Source: Chrysoperla carnea
Lineage: Eukaryota; Arthropoda; Insecta; Neuroptera; Chrysopidae
Direction: 5' to 3'
Length of the DNA stretch: 64,000 nt
Assembly: GCF_905475395.1 (NCBI RefSeq)
Contig: NC_058337.1
Coordinates: 103,348,368-103,412,367, forward strand
Shown here: piece after piece, positions 49,126 to 58,698 of the stretch
How positions within the stretch are numbered: the stretch's first letter is position 1
Layout of the letters: each line of letters opens with the position of its first letter
Notes under the pieces: generated by a model
Told to the model about the DNA's origin: nothing
The model's input: only the letters and a program-made list of their open reading frames with translations
The model's database searches: none
Made by a program: the position numbers and the translations under genes

Positions 49126-50702
49126 GTGTCAAAAAAAATTCAAATTAGAGTTTATATGCCACCGCATTTTTGTTCGAATCGTAACTATATAATAAATCTG
49201 GTCAGATTGTAAACTGTCAATAAATTGTAAACAAATTATAAGATTTACAATCTAACGCATTTATTTTCGTTATATTATAAACTAACAATGACCCATTCTC
49301 AGTTTATAATCTAACGATTTTAAGTCGTATGTTTATAAACAAATATGCTTTGCTATCGTCTAATCACTGCACGATATTATTGATTATTTTAGTTTTGTAA
49401 GTCTATGATAAACTTCAGTTTATCAACGTAATTATCTGTATTCATTATTTTACTTTCTTTTTGAATCCCAGACTCCGCTTCACTCATTCTTAGTAATTTT
49501 AAAAAAATTAAATTAATTCATAATAGAGAATTCCACTATTTTTGAAAAAGTACTTCAAAATGTTGATTTTGCTAATAAAAAGCCACCAAAAATTTTTTTC
49601 GGAAAAATACATACGCTTTTTTGCCAAAAACTTAATGACGTAATATGGGTATCACTATACGAAATAACACAAATAAGTTTGACAGATATATTCATAGACA
49701 TCTGATTATAACAAATATAAATACTTATTATCTATGTATATATTATACTCAGCTGTCTACACTGAACTAACTGATGGTCTATGACTCATACCGCTATGAC
49801 ATCACAGCAGAGCTTACCCGCGTTTTACGTCACGTGATATACAGTTTAAAAACTACGATTTTTAATTTAAATATTTTAAAAGAAAAATGTGCTTTTATGA
49901 CTCGAAATCAGAATATTTAAGTATATTTTTACATAAATTTTAACTTTTTTCAAATTTCATGATTTATTTTTGACTAACGATAATACCCTATTATTTATAA
50001 AATTATATATTATTCATACACTAAAACTAAACAATAACGTACCCAAGATCAACTTGTTAATTTATTATTTTTTTTATTTTATTTAAGGTCGCTTTTTAAC
50101 TAGTTTATTAGCGACCGCAGAGATTTATACATTATTTACATGCTTATTATACAATTCTGTTATTTTCTTTAATAAATTTGAAAAGGCCTGGAAAATGTTC
50201 GGGTTTATTAAGAATTTCCTTGGCTTCTGTGGGCAGTCCATTTTTATTTCTCTCATGTTGATATCATTGGCATTCTGAGAGTATGGCATTGTAGAGTAGC
50301 AGTGTGGGAACAAGTTTGGATTATTTTTAGTGATTAGGTGAATATGGCTCATGTTCGTATGTCTATGGAGGTTAGTAGATGGAAGTTTTAGCCATTTTTG
50401 GTTCCAGTGTTAATAAGTTTATGTTCCGGTTTTATTTTATTATTGTTATTATAGAATAAAGATTTCTTCAACCAATCAGTGTACACTTAGCAAATTTTTA
50501 CTGCGCTAAATTATAATTTGACTGGAAAACATTGTAAGTTTATAATCTAACGAAAACAAGACGTTAGAATGTAAATCTTATTGTGCGTTCACAATTTATC
50601 GATAGTTTACAATCTTACTTGATTTATTATAAACCAACGATTCCTATAGTAAAACGGTGACATATATACTCTCTCAAAAGGGATGCGTTTTTTTTTTGAC
50701 AC
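49126..50702. mobile_element. 1.6-kb insertion after the stop of gene 2
   Basis: The ends GTGTCAAAAAAAA (left) and TTTTTTTTTTGACAC (right) are inverted, with partial match continuing about 50 bases (left TTTATATGCCACCGC, right complement TATATATGTCACCG). Just inside both ends are repeated words of the type TTTATAATCTAACG in both orientations. Comparison with the gene 1 3' flank shows the homologous sequence resumes at about 50708 (ATATGTGTCAAAAATTATG), so the block is an insertion. A reverse open frame at 50125-50352 has no known domain. The target duplication is unclear. Confidence 0.65.
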
Positions 50703-50958
50703 TGAGTATATGTGTCAAAAATTATGTTTGTTATAATACATGTTAATTTACAAAGTTTATTATTTGAAAGATCATACCTAATACGAATTCAAATAAAATC
50801 CCTACTATAGCTGGTCGCAAAATAAGTACATTTTTATATTCTTTAGCATGTAGCCTACACATACCTATACGAGGTAGAAAATAATTAACGTTGAATTTGT
50901 ATTTGGCATAATCTTTCAAACAAGCTGATGACGACATATTTATTTTTTACGACATATA

Positions 50959-50968
50959 AATAAATAAA
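50959..50968 (+). terminator. Displaced polyadenylation signals of gene 2
   Basis: Overlapping AATAAA words in sequence homologous to the 3' flank of gene 1. They now lie about 1.85 kb after the gene 2 stop because of the insertion. Confidence 0.5.
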
Positions 50969-51074
50969 ATTAATTTCATATCAATATTTTTGTCTTAATT
51001 TATTATAATTTGCCTAATTCTATTATTCTACTTAAACACGTAATTGACCTATATTCTACTTAAACACGTAATTG

Positions 51075-51340
51075 ACCAAATTGACCTATATTGCTCATTT
51101 ACGAACTCGACCTCACTTTTTACGTCTTGAGTACGCTATAAAAATTTCATCTTGATATCTCTTTTCGTTTTTGAGTTATCGTGTTGGCAGACAGACGGAC
51201 AGACAACCGAAAATGGACTAATTAAGTGATTCTATGAACACCTATAACCAAAATTTTGTTCGTAGCATCAATATTTTTAAACGTTACAAACTTGAGACTA
51301 AACTTAATATACCATGTATATTTCATATATACATGGTATA
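51075..51340 (+). repeat. R1 dispersed repeat, 3' half
   Basis: From TTGCTCATTTACGAACTCGA through the GGAC/GACAGAC tract and GAAAATGGACTAATTAAGTG to a well-preserved terminal hairpin ending TACATGGTATA. It is preceded by a short tandem repeat of TTCTACTTAAACACGTAATT (51026-51072). Confidence 0.85.
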
Positions 51341-51869
51341 ATTAGAGAATATTCCATAGTAGTAATAACATAGAATCGTAATGTGGCCATCCAAACGGTT
51401 GATCGTTATAGAGAGAGACCTAAAAAAAGTACGCGTATAGCTGCCTTCGGTCTCTTTTTAGCGGTCAATAATTCACTTATTGCGTTTCCTATATAACCTC
51501 TTTGGTTAAGTATGCTTTACCAATTTCTTAGTGGTGCAATTTTTATCAATTTTCAACTTGAAACTTGATAAAAATTGCACCAACACTGGCGGGTTTTGGA
51601 AAAATTAATCTGGCAACACTGGTTTCAAGCTATTTAATTTGTTGTCATAATAATATAGATCTGTGAAGTTTTAATCATATGAATCAGGATCTTCTAAAAT
51701 CATATAGGTCTGTGATTTTTGAATAACGACTAACGAGCAAGTTATGTCAATTAGTTTTGACTTAATAAGGCCACATTATAATAGGTTAATGTAACAATTT
51801 TTGACAACAAAAATTTTGAATTATATAAAATATTAAGATAATTGTTTTTATTTTAATTTGGGTCACATT
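51341..51869. other. Upstream region of the THAP-ZAD gene
   Basis: Unique-looking sequence with no repeat I recognise. The 5' part of the THAP-ZAD transcript and its promoter should lie here, but I see no decisive promoter element. Confidence 0.35.
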
Positions 51870-54800
51870 ATGCCGTTAAAGTATCAATGTTGTGTGCCAA
51901 TGTGCAATTCTTCAAAGAAAGTAAATAGCCATATAAGTTTTCATAAATTTCCAAGTGATAATGAAGCAATAAAAATAGGTGGTAAAATGATTAACAGAAG
52001 GCAACTTTGGATAGAAAATCTGAAACTTTCCAATATAAATGTACGTACCAGAGTATGTTCTCTTCATTTTAAAGAAAGTGATTTTTTCAAAGGTATTAAT
52101 TGTAACATAAATTATTTGTACTTACATTATGATTATATAAAAAATATTTATTATTTTAGCGGCAAACAAAAAAACTAAAAGTCTTTTTTTAAAAAGAATT
52201 GCAATACCATCAATTAACAATGAAAAATCAGAATATCCAACACATCCTTCCTGTATTCCATCTATGTTTCCCAAGGATGAAATCAATAAGAATGTAATAA
52301 ATGAAACACAAACAACAGAAATGGTTGATTTCAATAATATCGATCTTAATAAAGTATGTGAAGATCCAACGCGATCTTCCTATATTCCATCTATTTTACA
52401 CGTCGATGAAATCAATAAGAATGCAAGAAATGAAATACGAACAACAGAAATGGTTGATTTCAAGAATATTAATTATGATCGAGTATGTAGGGGTTGTTTA
52501 TCACAAGATGATAACTTAAAATCAATGAATGAATCAATAGAAGATGATGTACATGATAATAATATTCTATTATCTGATATGTTTATGGATTGTACTTCAA
52601 TTCGGGTAAGTTCAATGGCCAGAATAAGAAGGCAAAGCTATTGTGACCAAAAAGCATTAGTAAATTAATTTTTGATGGGTGACCTTTGCACCATCTCATG
52701 TTTTATTTTTTGTAAGCAGGAATTCAGCAGAAATAGTAGGAGAGCTGGTAGACATTTTTGGGTATCTGTTCTAATGCAAAAATGTAGATCTGGCTGGAGC
52801 ATAGCGGTATCGAACCCCTATATAATCAAACATATAAAATTTGTGTTCCCAAAAGAGTCTTTGAGCCAACTTGTCATTTTTTAAAAAGTAAACCTAAATA
52901 CTGAAAAATGAAGAAAAGAAACAAACCAGGTCATTTGCGAGGGAATAAACCTTTGTAATAAATACAAAAAAATACAGGTGATCAAGAAAATTACAAGCAA
53001 AGTAGTTTTGCAAGTATCTTGCAGGATTAAAATTCCCCGCAATGGCCTCGCTTGTTTATTTTGTCACCCCACTCTCGGGCTTAAACGTCATTGTCGTATG
53101 TTACAAGTTGAATTAAGTAATGATTTAATATTCAATAAAATGAGTAAAAAACGATTGAGTCGAAATTGTAGTGTTGTTAATAGACCTTTTTCATGAAAAA
53201 CAGAAATTCTTTTTGTTAATTTTTTTATGAAAATATAGGTCGAATAAAGCCTGTAACTCGAAAATTGCGCATTTTTAACAATAAAAAGACTATAAAAAAA
53301 ATTGTAAAAAAGTCACAATATTTGAAATATTTTAAAACGATTTTTTTTTTGTTCCACCGCACACGTGATCTGTGATGTCAATCCGACAAGCAATGACAAT
53401 AAAACAGTGTCAACAGGCGTATTAATATATCACTGTTATCAACTTTAAATGACGTCAAATCAACATTCGTGTAACATCGTGTGTTTCCGGATCGTTTTCG
53501 CCAATTTGAATTTTAATGATTTTCATTGTCTGTTTTCTCGGTCATATGGCTCCAAAAAAATCGGGGAAAAAAATTAGCCCATTTTTCAAGACATTTACTT
53601 TTATTCAAAAAAAAGAAAAAGAAATGTGAAAAAGGTCTATTGTGCACAGTAATAATCTAAAATTGCAATTTTACCATTTTCCTGGATATTCTTATTAATT
53701 GGAGAGAGAAAAAAAGTGGGTTATAGCAATAAGGTTACGTAAAGTTAATTTTTACGTCTCCAATCATCATTTAGTTTATGTAAATTATTATAATAACCCC
53801 TGTTCATAAAATAAAACACGAGATGTCGTTCTACTTTACTAGCGTATATCATAATTAATAACTTACTCCCCCGAATTGTTATTATTATCAGATATGAGAC
53901 AATGAATACTGATGATGATTTCTAATAGAACTACGTTTTCATAATTTTATTTAGAAATTGACGTACAATAAAATATCACAATTCAAATAAAATAGATTGG
54001 AATTACTTGTTTTAGATTGACGATAATGATAATTTACCGAAACAAATTTGCGATTTTTGTGTATCCCAAATTAATCAATTATATTTATTTAAAAAAAACT
54101 GTCAACGAATTGATGAATCATTACGATATAATTATGAACAACATAAAAAGTTATTCAATGATAATGATTATATTATTAATAATGATGATTTATCATCATC
54201 ATCATTATATTCATCACAAAGAAATGTTGAACTTTACGATAATGATAACATTGATAAGAATGTAAATAAGGATGATGTTGCTTATTTTATAAAGAATGAA
54301 TTATCAAATATAGAAGAAGTCATGATAAAACAAGAAGACCTTAATATTGATAAGAGTAGTGACGAAGAAGATAAAAATGACAATGGTGAAGTCGAATTAA
54401 ATACTGATAAATGGTAAGTACAAATATTGTCGCCACCTGGTAGTCAAATTAAAACTAATCAAAATGGGTTACGGTTATAACTTTTATTTACGAATATTTT
54501 TATTTATGTTCGTTTTTCTTTACTAAAAAAAAATTCAGTATAAAGATGGAAAATACAGAAGATACCTTGGGCACACGATTCCCTCCAAAACAAAATAAAA
54601 GCAAAGCATTTTGTTGTGTTTATGGTTGCGGGAGCAGAGCTTGGAGAAATCCAGACGTTCGATTTCATAAATTCCCCAAAGAAAATGTATGTTTTGTAAA
54701 AGTAACAAACTCTTTGGGAGTAGAAGAAAAAATCGATTGTAGACATATGTGGCAAAGAGTTTTGAAGATCGAAAAAAATATTACAGAACACATGCTAGTT

Positions 54801-57406
54801 TGCTCCTTGCATTTCAGAAAATCAGATTATTTCTTACCAGGTAATTAATTATAATTATCTTTCAGTTTAAAAATTAATATATTTGAAAATAAATTCAAAA
54901 CATTATTTTGTTATGCAGATTTAGATTCTAAAAACAAAAGATGTTTGAAAAAAAATTCAGTACCTTCTAGCAATCTACCGGGCGATGATTACAAAACAGG
55001 ATATGATGTTAAAACTATGTAATTCCAAATTTAATTTAATAAATGAATAAATTTTAACCATTTTTGAAGTGTTTCTTGAAAAATTGAACATATTTTTTAC
55101 AGAGAGGGTGGCTACTTTCGTACAAAAGAAGTTATGATAAAACAAGAAAATTGTAATATTGATAAGACTAATGAAGAAGACAATGAAAATGAAAATGGTG
55201 AAGTCGAATTAAATACTCATAAGCGAGCCTCCACAAGTAGTACAATCAAATTTGATAAATGGTAAGTACAAGTATTGCCAGCTGGTAGGCTAAATTGGAA
55301 CTAATCAAAACAGGGCAGCTGTTATAAGTGTATTATATTTGGTAGTAAAAAGTTAAACTTTTAATTGTGATTATTTTAATTTTTTTCTTTTTTCTCAATT
55401 CAGTATAACGATCGAAAATACAGAAGACACTTTTGGCACAAGATTCCCTTCAAAACAAAATAAAAGCAAAGCATTTTGTTGTGTTCCTGGATGCAGGAGT
55501 AAAGCTTGTAGAAATCCAGACGTTCGTTTTCATAGATTCCCCAAAGAAAATGTATGTTTTGTGAAAGTTAGAAACTGTTTTGGTGTAGAGGAAAAAATCG
55601 ACTGTAGAAAAATGTGGCAAAGAGTTTTGAAGATCGAAAAAAATATTACAGAATACATGCTAGTTTGTTCTTTGCATTTTAGTAAAGCAGATTATTTCTT
55701 ACCAGGTAATTAATTTTATTTATCTTTTAGCTTAAAAATTAATACCCAGTGTTGAATTTAAGACGAAGACACTCTCACATTTAAGTTATTTATAAGAATA
55801 TCGATATTAATTTGAATTTTTGCTCAGCCACACAGGGTGATGGGTCGTATGTTTTAAGATACTTAAACGAAATCTGAACTTAAAACTCAGCCCACTACAA
55901 ACTGACAAATAGAGCAAATTCTTAATATTTTCCCTAGCGTCAGAGAAGGTTAGAGATATCGAAAAAAAAAATTATTAGAAAAAGTTGCTTAGAATATTTG
56001 TATATACCCATATATTGATTTTTATGAAAAAATTCGCAGTTTTAATTCTTTCATTATTTTGGTCTAAACTATTAAAAATTCATTGAAATGTTTGAATACA
56101 TAACAGTAATAAATTCAATCATTTTGTTCAGTTTTTACATATCAATATGATATCTGGTAATTACAAGTATTTCCATCTGGTAGTCTAAATTGGAACTACC
56201 GACTAACGGTCAGCTGTTATAAGTGTATTATGTTTTGTATGAAAAAACTAACTTGTATTTACGATTATTTTTATTTTTGTACGTTTTTCTGAAACAAAAA
56301 AATTCAGTATAACGATGGAAAATACAAAAGACACTTTGGGTAAACCATTTTGTTGTGTTTATGGATGCAGCAGTAAGGCTATGAGAAATCCAGATGTTAG
56401 GTTTTACAGATTTTCCAAAAAAAATGTATGTTTTGTGAAAATTACAAATTTTTTTGGAGTAGGGGGTAAAATCGACTGTAGGAAATGTGGCAAAGAGTTT
56501 TGAGGATCAAGAAAAAAATTACAGAATATATGCAGGTTTTTTCTTTGCACTTTAGAAGATTAGATTATTTCTTACCTGGTTACTACTATTACTATTGTCA
56601 GGTTACTTACTATTATACTTATTTTTCAGCTTAAAAATTAATATATTATTTTGAGAGTAAATTAAAACATTTGGTAATTTTTTATGCAGATTTGAATTCT
56701 AAACGCCTAAGACGTTTGAAAAAAAATGCAGTTCCTTCTTGCAATCTACCTGGTTGAGAAAAAAAAACAGTATCAATGGATATTAAAAATAATGATAGAG
56801 TCAAGAAGATTACAACGATAAAAGAGTAGAAATGAAGTGCTTGCAGCTAATCTATCTACTCATAATCAAAAACCGGATATTTAAATTAACCCAACTACTA
56901 TTAATTTTACTGATGAATTTCATGGTCAAAAAAAATTTAAATATTTTGGATTACGAACTTTTAAAGGAAAATACTGAAATATTAAAAAAAAAACATTAAT
57001 CGATGTTGGCATTCAGGTCAAAAGTGGAGATTTGCTGACTGATTTTTGTGATATAATAAAAACTGAAAAAGAATTAATACATTAACCGGAATCGTATATT
57101 TTGATATTTAAATACAATTATGGATGTTGTTTAAGATGGATTTCCAAAATATGAATACGATAGAATGCATCTTCGAAGTGTGACCCATCACCCTGTATGA
57201 TTGTGCAAAATTTCAAACCGATGTTCCTATAAATAACGAAAATATGAGGGTGTTTTCACCTTAAATGTGACAAACCGTATATTTGAAAATAAATTCAAAG
57301 ATTATTTTGTTATGCAGATTTAGAATCTAAAAACAAAAGAAGTTTGAAAAAGATGATAAAAAAACAGAATATGTTTATAAAACTATGTATTCCAAGTTTT
57401 AATTAA
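51870..57406 (+). CDS. THAP-ZAD-THAP multi-domain protein
   Basis: Exons 51870-52092, 52160-52605, 54016-54413 and 54539-54840, then either a terminal exon to TAA at 55022 (490 residues) or onward 54919-55018, 55103-55261, 55404-55705 and 57318-57406 (672 residues). All phases agree. Domain order: THAP (CCVPMC ... CSLHF, AVPTF-like RIAIPSI in exon 2); ZAD (CRGC in exon 2, CDFC in exon 3); acidic linker with VMIKQE; second THAP (CCVYGC ... CSLHF, then LKKNSVPSSNLP); an acidic repeat of the linker (VMIKQEN); third THAP (CCVPGC ... CSLHF). No C2H2 finger follows. THAP domains bind DNA and ZAD dimerises, so a multi-contact nuclear factor is inferred. Exons 54539-54840 and 55404-55705 are the same length and clearly duplicates. 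The third THAP lacks its AVPTF box. Splicing is inferred only. Confidence 0.75.
52252..52497 (+). repeat. 129-bp in-frame duplication in THAP-ZAD exon 2
   Basis: Units starting at 52252 and 52381 both encode IPS...DEINKN...EIVDF-like sequence (EMVDFNNIDLNKVC and EMVDFKNINYDRVC). The first ends in VCED instead of the zinc-binding VCRGC, so it is a truncated ZAD start placed before the true one. The 43-codon period keeps the frame open. Confidence 0.75.
52708..52875 (-). repeat. Possible tRNA-derived SINE
   Basis: On the reverse strand TTGGCTCAAAGACTC resembles a pol III A box, and GGTTCGATACC about 45 bases later resembles a B box, followed by less AT-rich unique-looking sequence (TCTACCAGCTCTCCTACTAT). 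It lies in the second intron of the THAP-ZAD gene. No flanking duplication or tail could be confirmed. Confidence 0.3.
53179..53641. mobile_element. MITE in a THAP-ZAD intron
   Basis: Inverted ends AATAGACCTTTTTCA at 53179 and TGAAAAAGGTCTATT at 53627-53641. 463 bp, non-coding, in the intron before exon 54016. Target duplication is not clear. Confidence 0.65.
55011..55051 (+). promoter_or_regulatory. Stop codon, splice donor and poly(A) cluster
   Basis: AAACTATGTAATTCC offers either ATG-TAA (stop at 55020-55022) or a splice at AT/gtaatt. The donor joins in frame to AGAGGGTGG at 55103. Two AATAAA words follow at 55038 and 55046. The exon can therefore serve as a terminal exon with polyadenylation or as an internal exon, and the same words recur after 57404. 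Confidence 0.55.
56308..56755 (+). pseudogene. Decayed THAP exon and linker exon inside the insertion
   Basis: After an AATTCAG acceptor, ATG at 56315 starts a third copy of the duplicated THAP exon (CCVYGCSSKAMRNPDV...). Ten codons are missing before the first cysteines, a one-base deletion at about 56483 shifts the frame to a stop at 56501, and the donor GTAATT is now GTTACT. A linker-exon copy at 56688 has two extra bases and stops at 56708-56710. The preceding intron (GTAATTACAAGTATTTCCAT and GCTGTTATAAGTGTATTATG) is closest to that before exon 55404. Not functional. Confidence 0.8.
56990..57086 (+). pseudogene. Possible coding remnant in the insertion
   Basis: One frame reads LIDVGIQVKSGDLLTDF and on to a TAA at about 57086. 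A DVGIQV-type motif is common in the region after the THAP domain of THAP proteins, but 30 codons are too few to assign. A neighbouring frame (GRTFKGKY-like) ends at a TGA near 56975. Confidence 0.3.
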
Positions 57407-58095
57407 ATAAATGAATAAATTTTAACATTTTGAAGTGTTTATTGAAAATTGAAAATATTTTTTACAGACTGGGTGGTTACTTTCGTACAAATTTTATTCT
57501 TGTTTCTCTTTTTTACATATATGTCACATTTCTTTAAGAAATATTAATTTCAGAGATTCAAATAAGTTTTCTAAAAAACATTTTAAGTTAAATTGTTATC
57601 TTTAGGATTTAATTTAACATAAGTTATATGAAAAATTATTTCGTTTATACTACGAGTTTTTTCTCCATATGGAGATTGTATTTCTATCAAGTGGTACATC
57701 ATTTTCTTATACCATCAGGGGAACAACGAAGCCAAGGATAAATTGTCTTTTGAAATTACAAGTCTGCATTGAAATACATTAGCCGATTTACTCCTCATTT
57801 TAAAGTTTATCATGCCGGATAATGACGAAAAATAGTCCGACGATCTAAAAATCCGTACTGGAGAATTCGACCGAACAGGTCGACTAGTATAGTAGGATTA
57901 CATATATGAACGCTGCTAAGTTTGTTTCAAGATCGAGTCGTCATATTTAATTCGAATCTAAATGTTTTTAACAAAAAAATCCAAACACTAGCGCTACTGC
58001 CGTAGTATGGAGTGTAGAATAAAGGAGCACAATCTCTATGTTAAAAAAGTGGTCCCCAAAAGCCTTATTTAAGATTGAGTTGCTGTACCAGATAC
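57407..58095. other. Spacer between THAP-ZAD and ZAD gene 3
   Basis: It opens with AATAAA words at 57406 and 57414 and a truncated copy of the GGYFRT exon start at 57468-57500 (TTACAG/ACTGGGTGGTTACTTTCG), so the tandem duplication extends this far. 58006-58066 is the left end of the hAT-type MITE at 46207. No other gene seen. Confidence 0.6.
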
Positions 58096-58337
58096 AATAG
58101 GGAATATTCATGAAGTGTAAATTATACATTGAACTGTCAAAAATTGACAGATCACGTACTTATACATCATCAACAGAGAGCGCCAAAAAACTGCGTTTAA
58201 ATATCTCAAAATTATAATGTATTTTAAATTACCATTTTTTTTACACTTAAATACAGCATTTATATTTTTACTTTGTTATAACGGTGTAAACAATCAATTA
58301 AAAATATTTTCAAAAAAATACATGAATATTCCCTATT
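58096..58337 (+). mobile_element. MITE with intact inverted ends
   Basis: AATAGGGAATATTCATG at the left and CATGAATATTCCCTATT at the right, about 242 bp, and the reverse of the element in the gene 2 intron at 47237-47466. If the ends are taken as GGGAATATTC, the flanking TA would be the target duplication. Confidence 0.8.
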
Positions 58338-58674
58338 ACTGTCCATACAGTTAAGTTCAGATCACAGAGGTTATATGTAACATAGAGCACTGACCGTTAA
58401 AAAAGGTACCGTAAAATATGACCCTCGTGGTTAATGGACGCTCCCAGAATACTTAAGATACCTATAAAATATAATACAAATTTTTATTATTATGGGAGTT
58501 AGCATGAAAGTACTTTAGTTGACAGTTAATATGTCAAACGCTGGATACATTTCATATTATGCATTGCTGATTGCAGGATTTGAATACCTCCTTTTATATT
58601 ATCCTACCACTATCCAGTGTATCTGTATTCAGATCAGTGATATTCAAAAAATATAACACTATTCAATCAGTGTT

Positions 58675-58698
58675 ATGTCAGTTGTTAAAAATGGATGA
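58675..58698 (+). promoter_or_regulatory. Short conserved upstream ORF over the start
   Basis: MSVVKNG-stop from ATG 58675, overlapping the main ATG at 58691. It is preceded by CAATCAGTG, which with TCAGTT downstream offers two initiator-like words. Confidence 0.35.

Larger units (their letters stand above)
55745..57277. mobile_element. TA-flanked transposon carrying a THAP exon copy
   Basis: Compared with the duplicate intron at 54841-54918, sequence identity breaks at TTAATA (55744) and resumes with TATATTTGAAAATAAATTC (57278), so 1533 bp are inserted with TA on both sides. The ends are inverted over more than 100 bases at reduced identity (left ATTTAAGACGAAGACAC and CACAGGGTGATGGGTC; right ACCCATCACCCTGTATG and CACCTTAAATGTGACA). 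The ends also match the small element at 2167-2331. The interior carries a decayed THAP exon with its own flanking intron sequence and a possible coding remnant. Tc1/mariner-like insertion at TA is the simplest reading. Confidence 0.75.

Noticed and set aside
56301-56580. Treating the third THAP copy as a real exon of the THAP-ZAD gene
   Set aside because: It has a frameshift, an early stop and a lost donor, and it lies inside a TA-flanked insertion, so it is annotated as a pseudogene.
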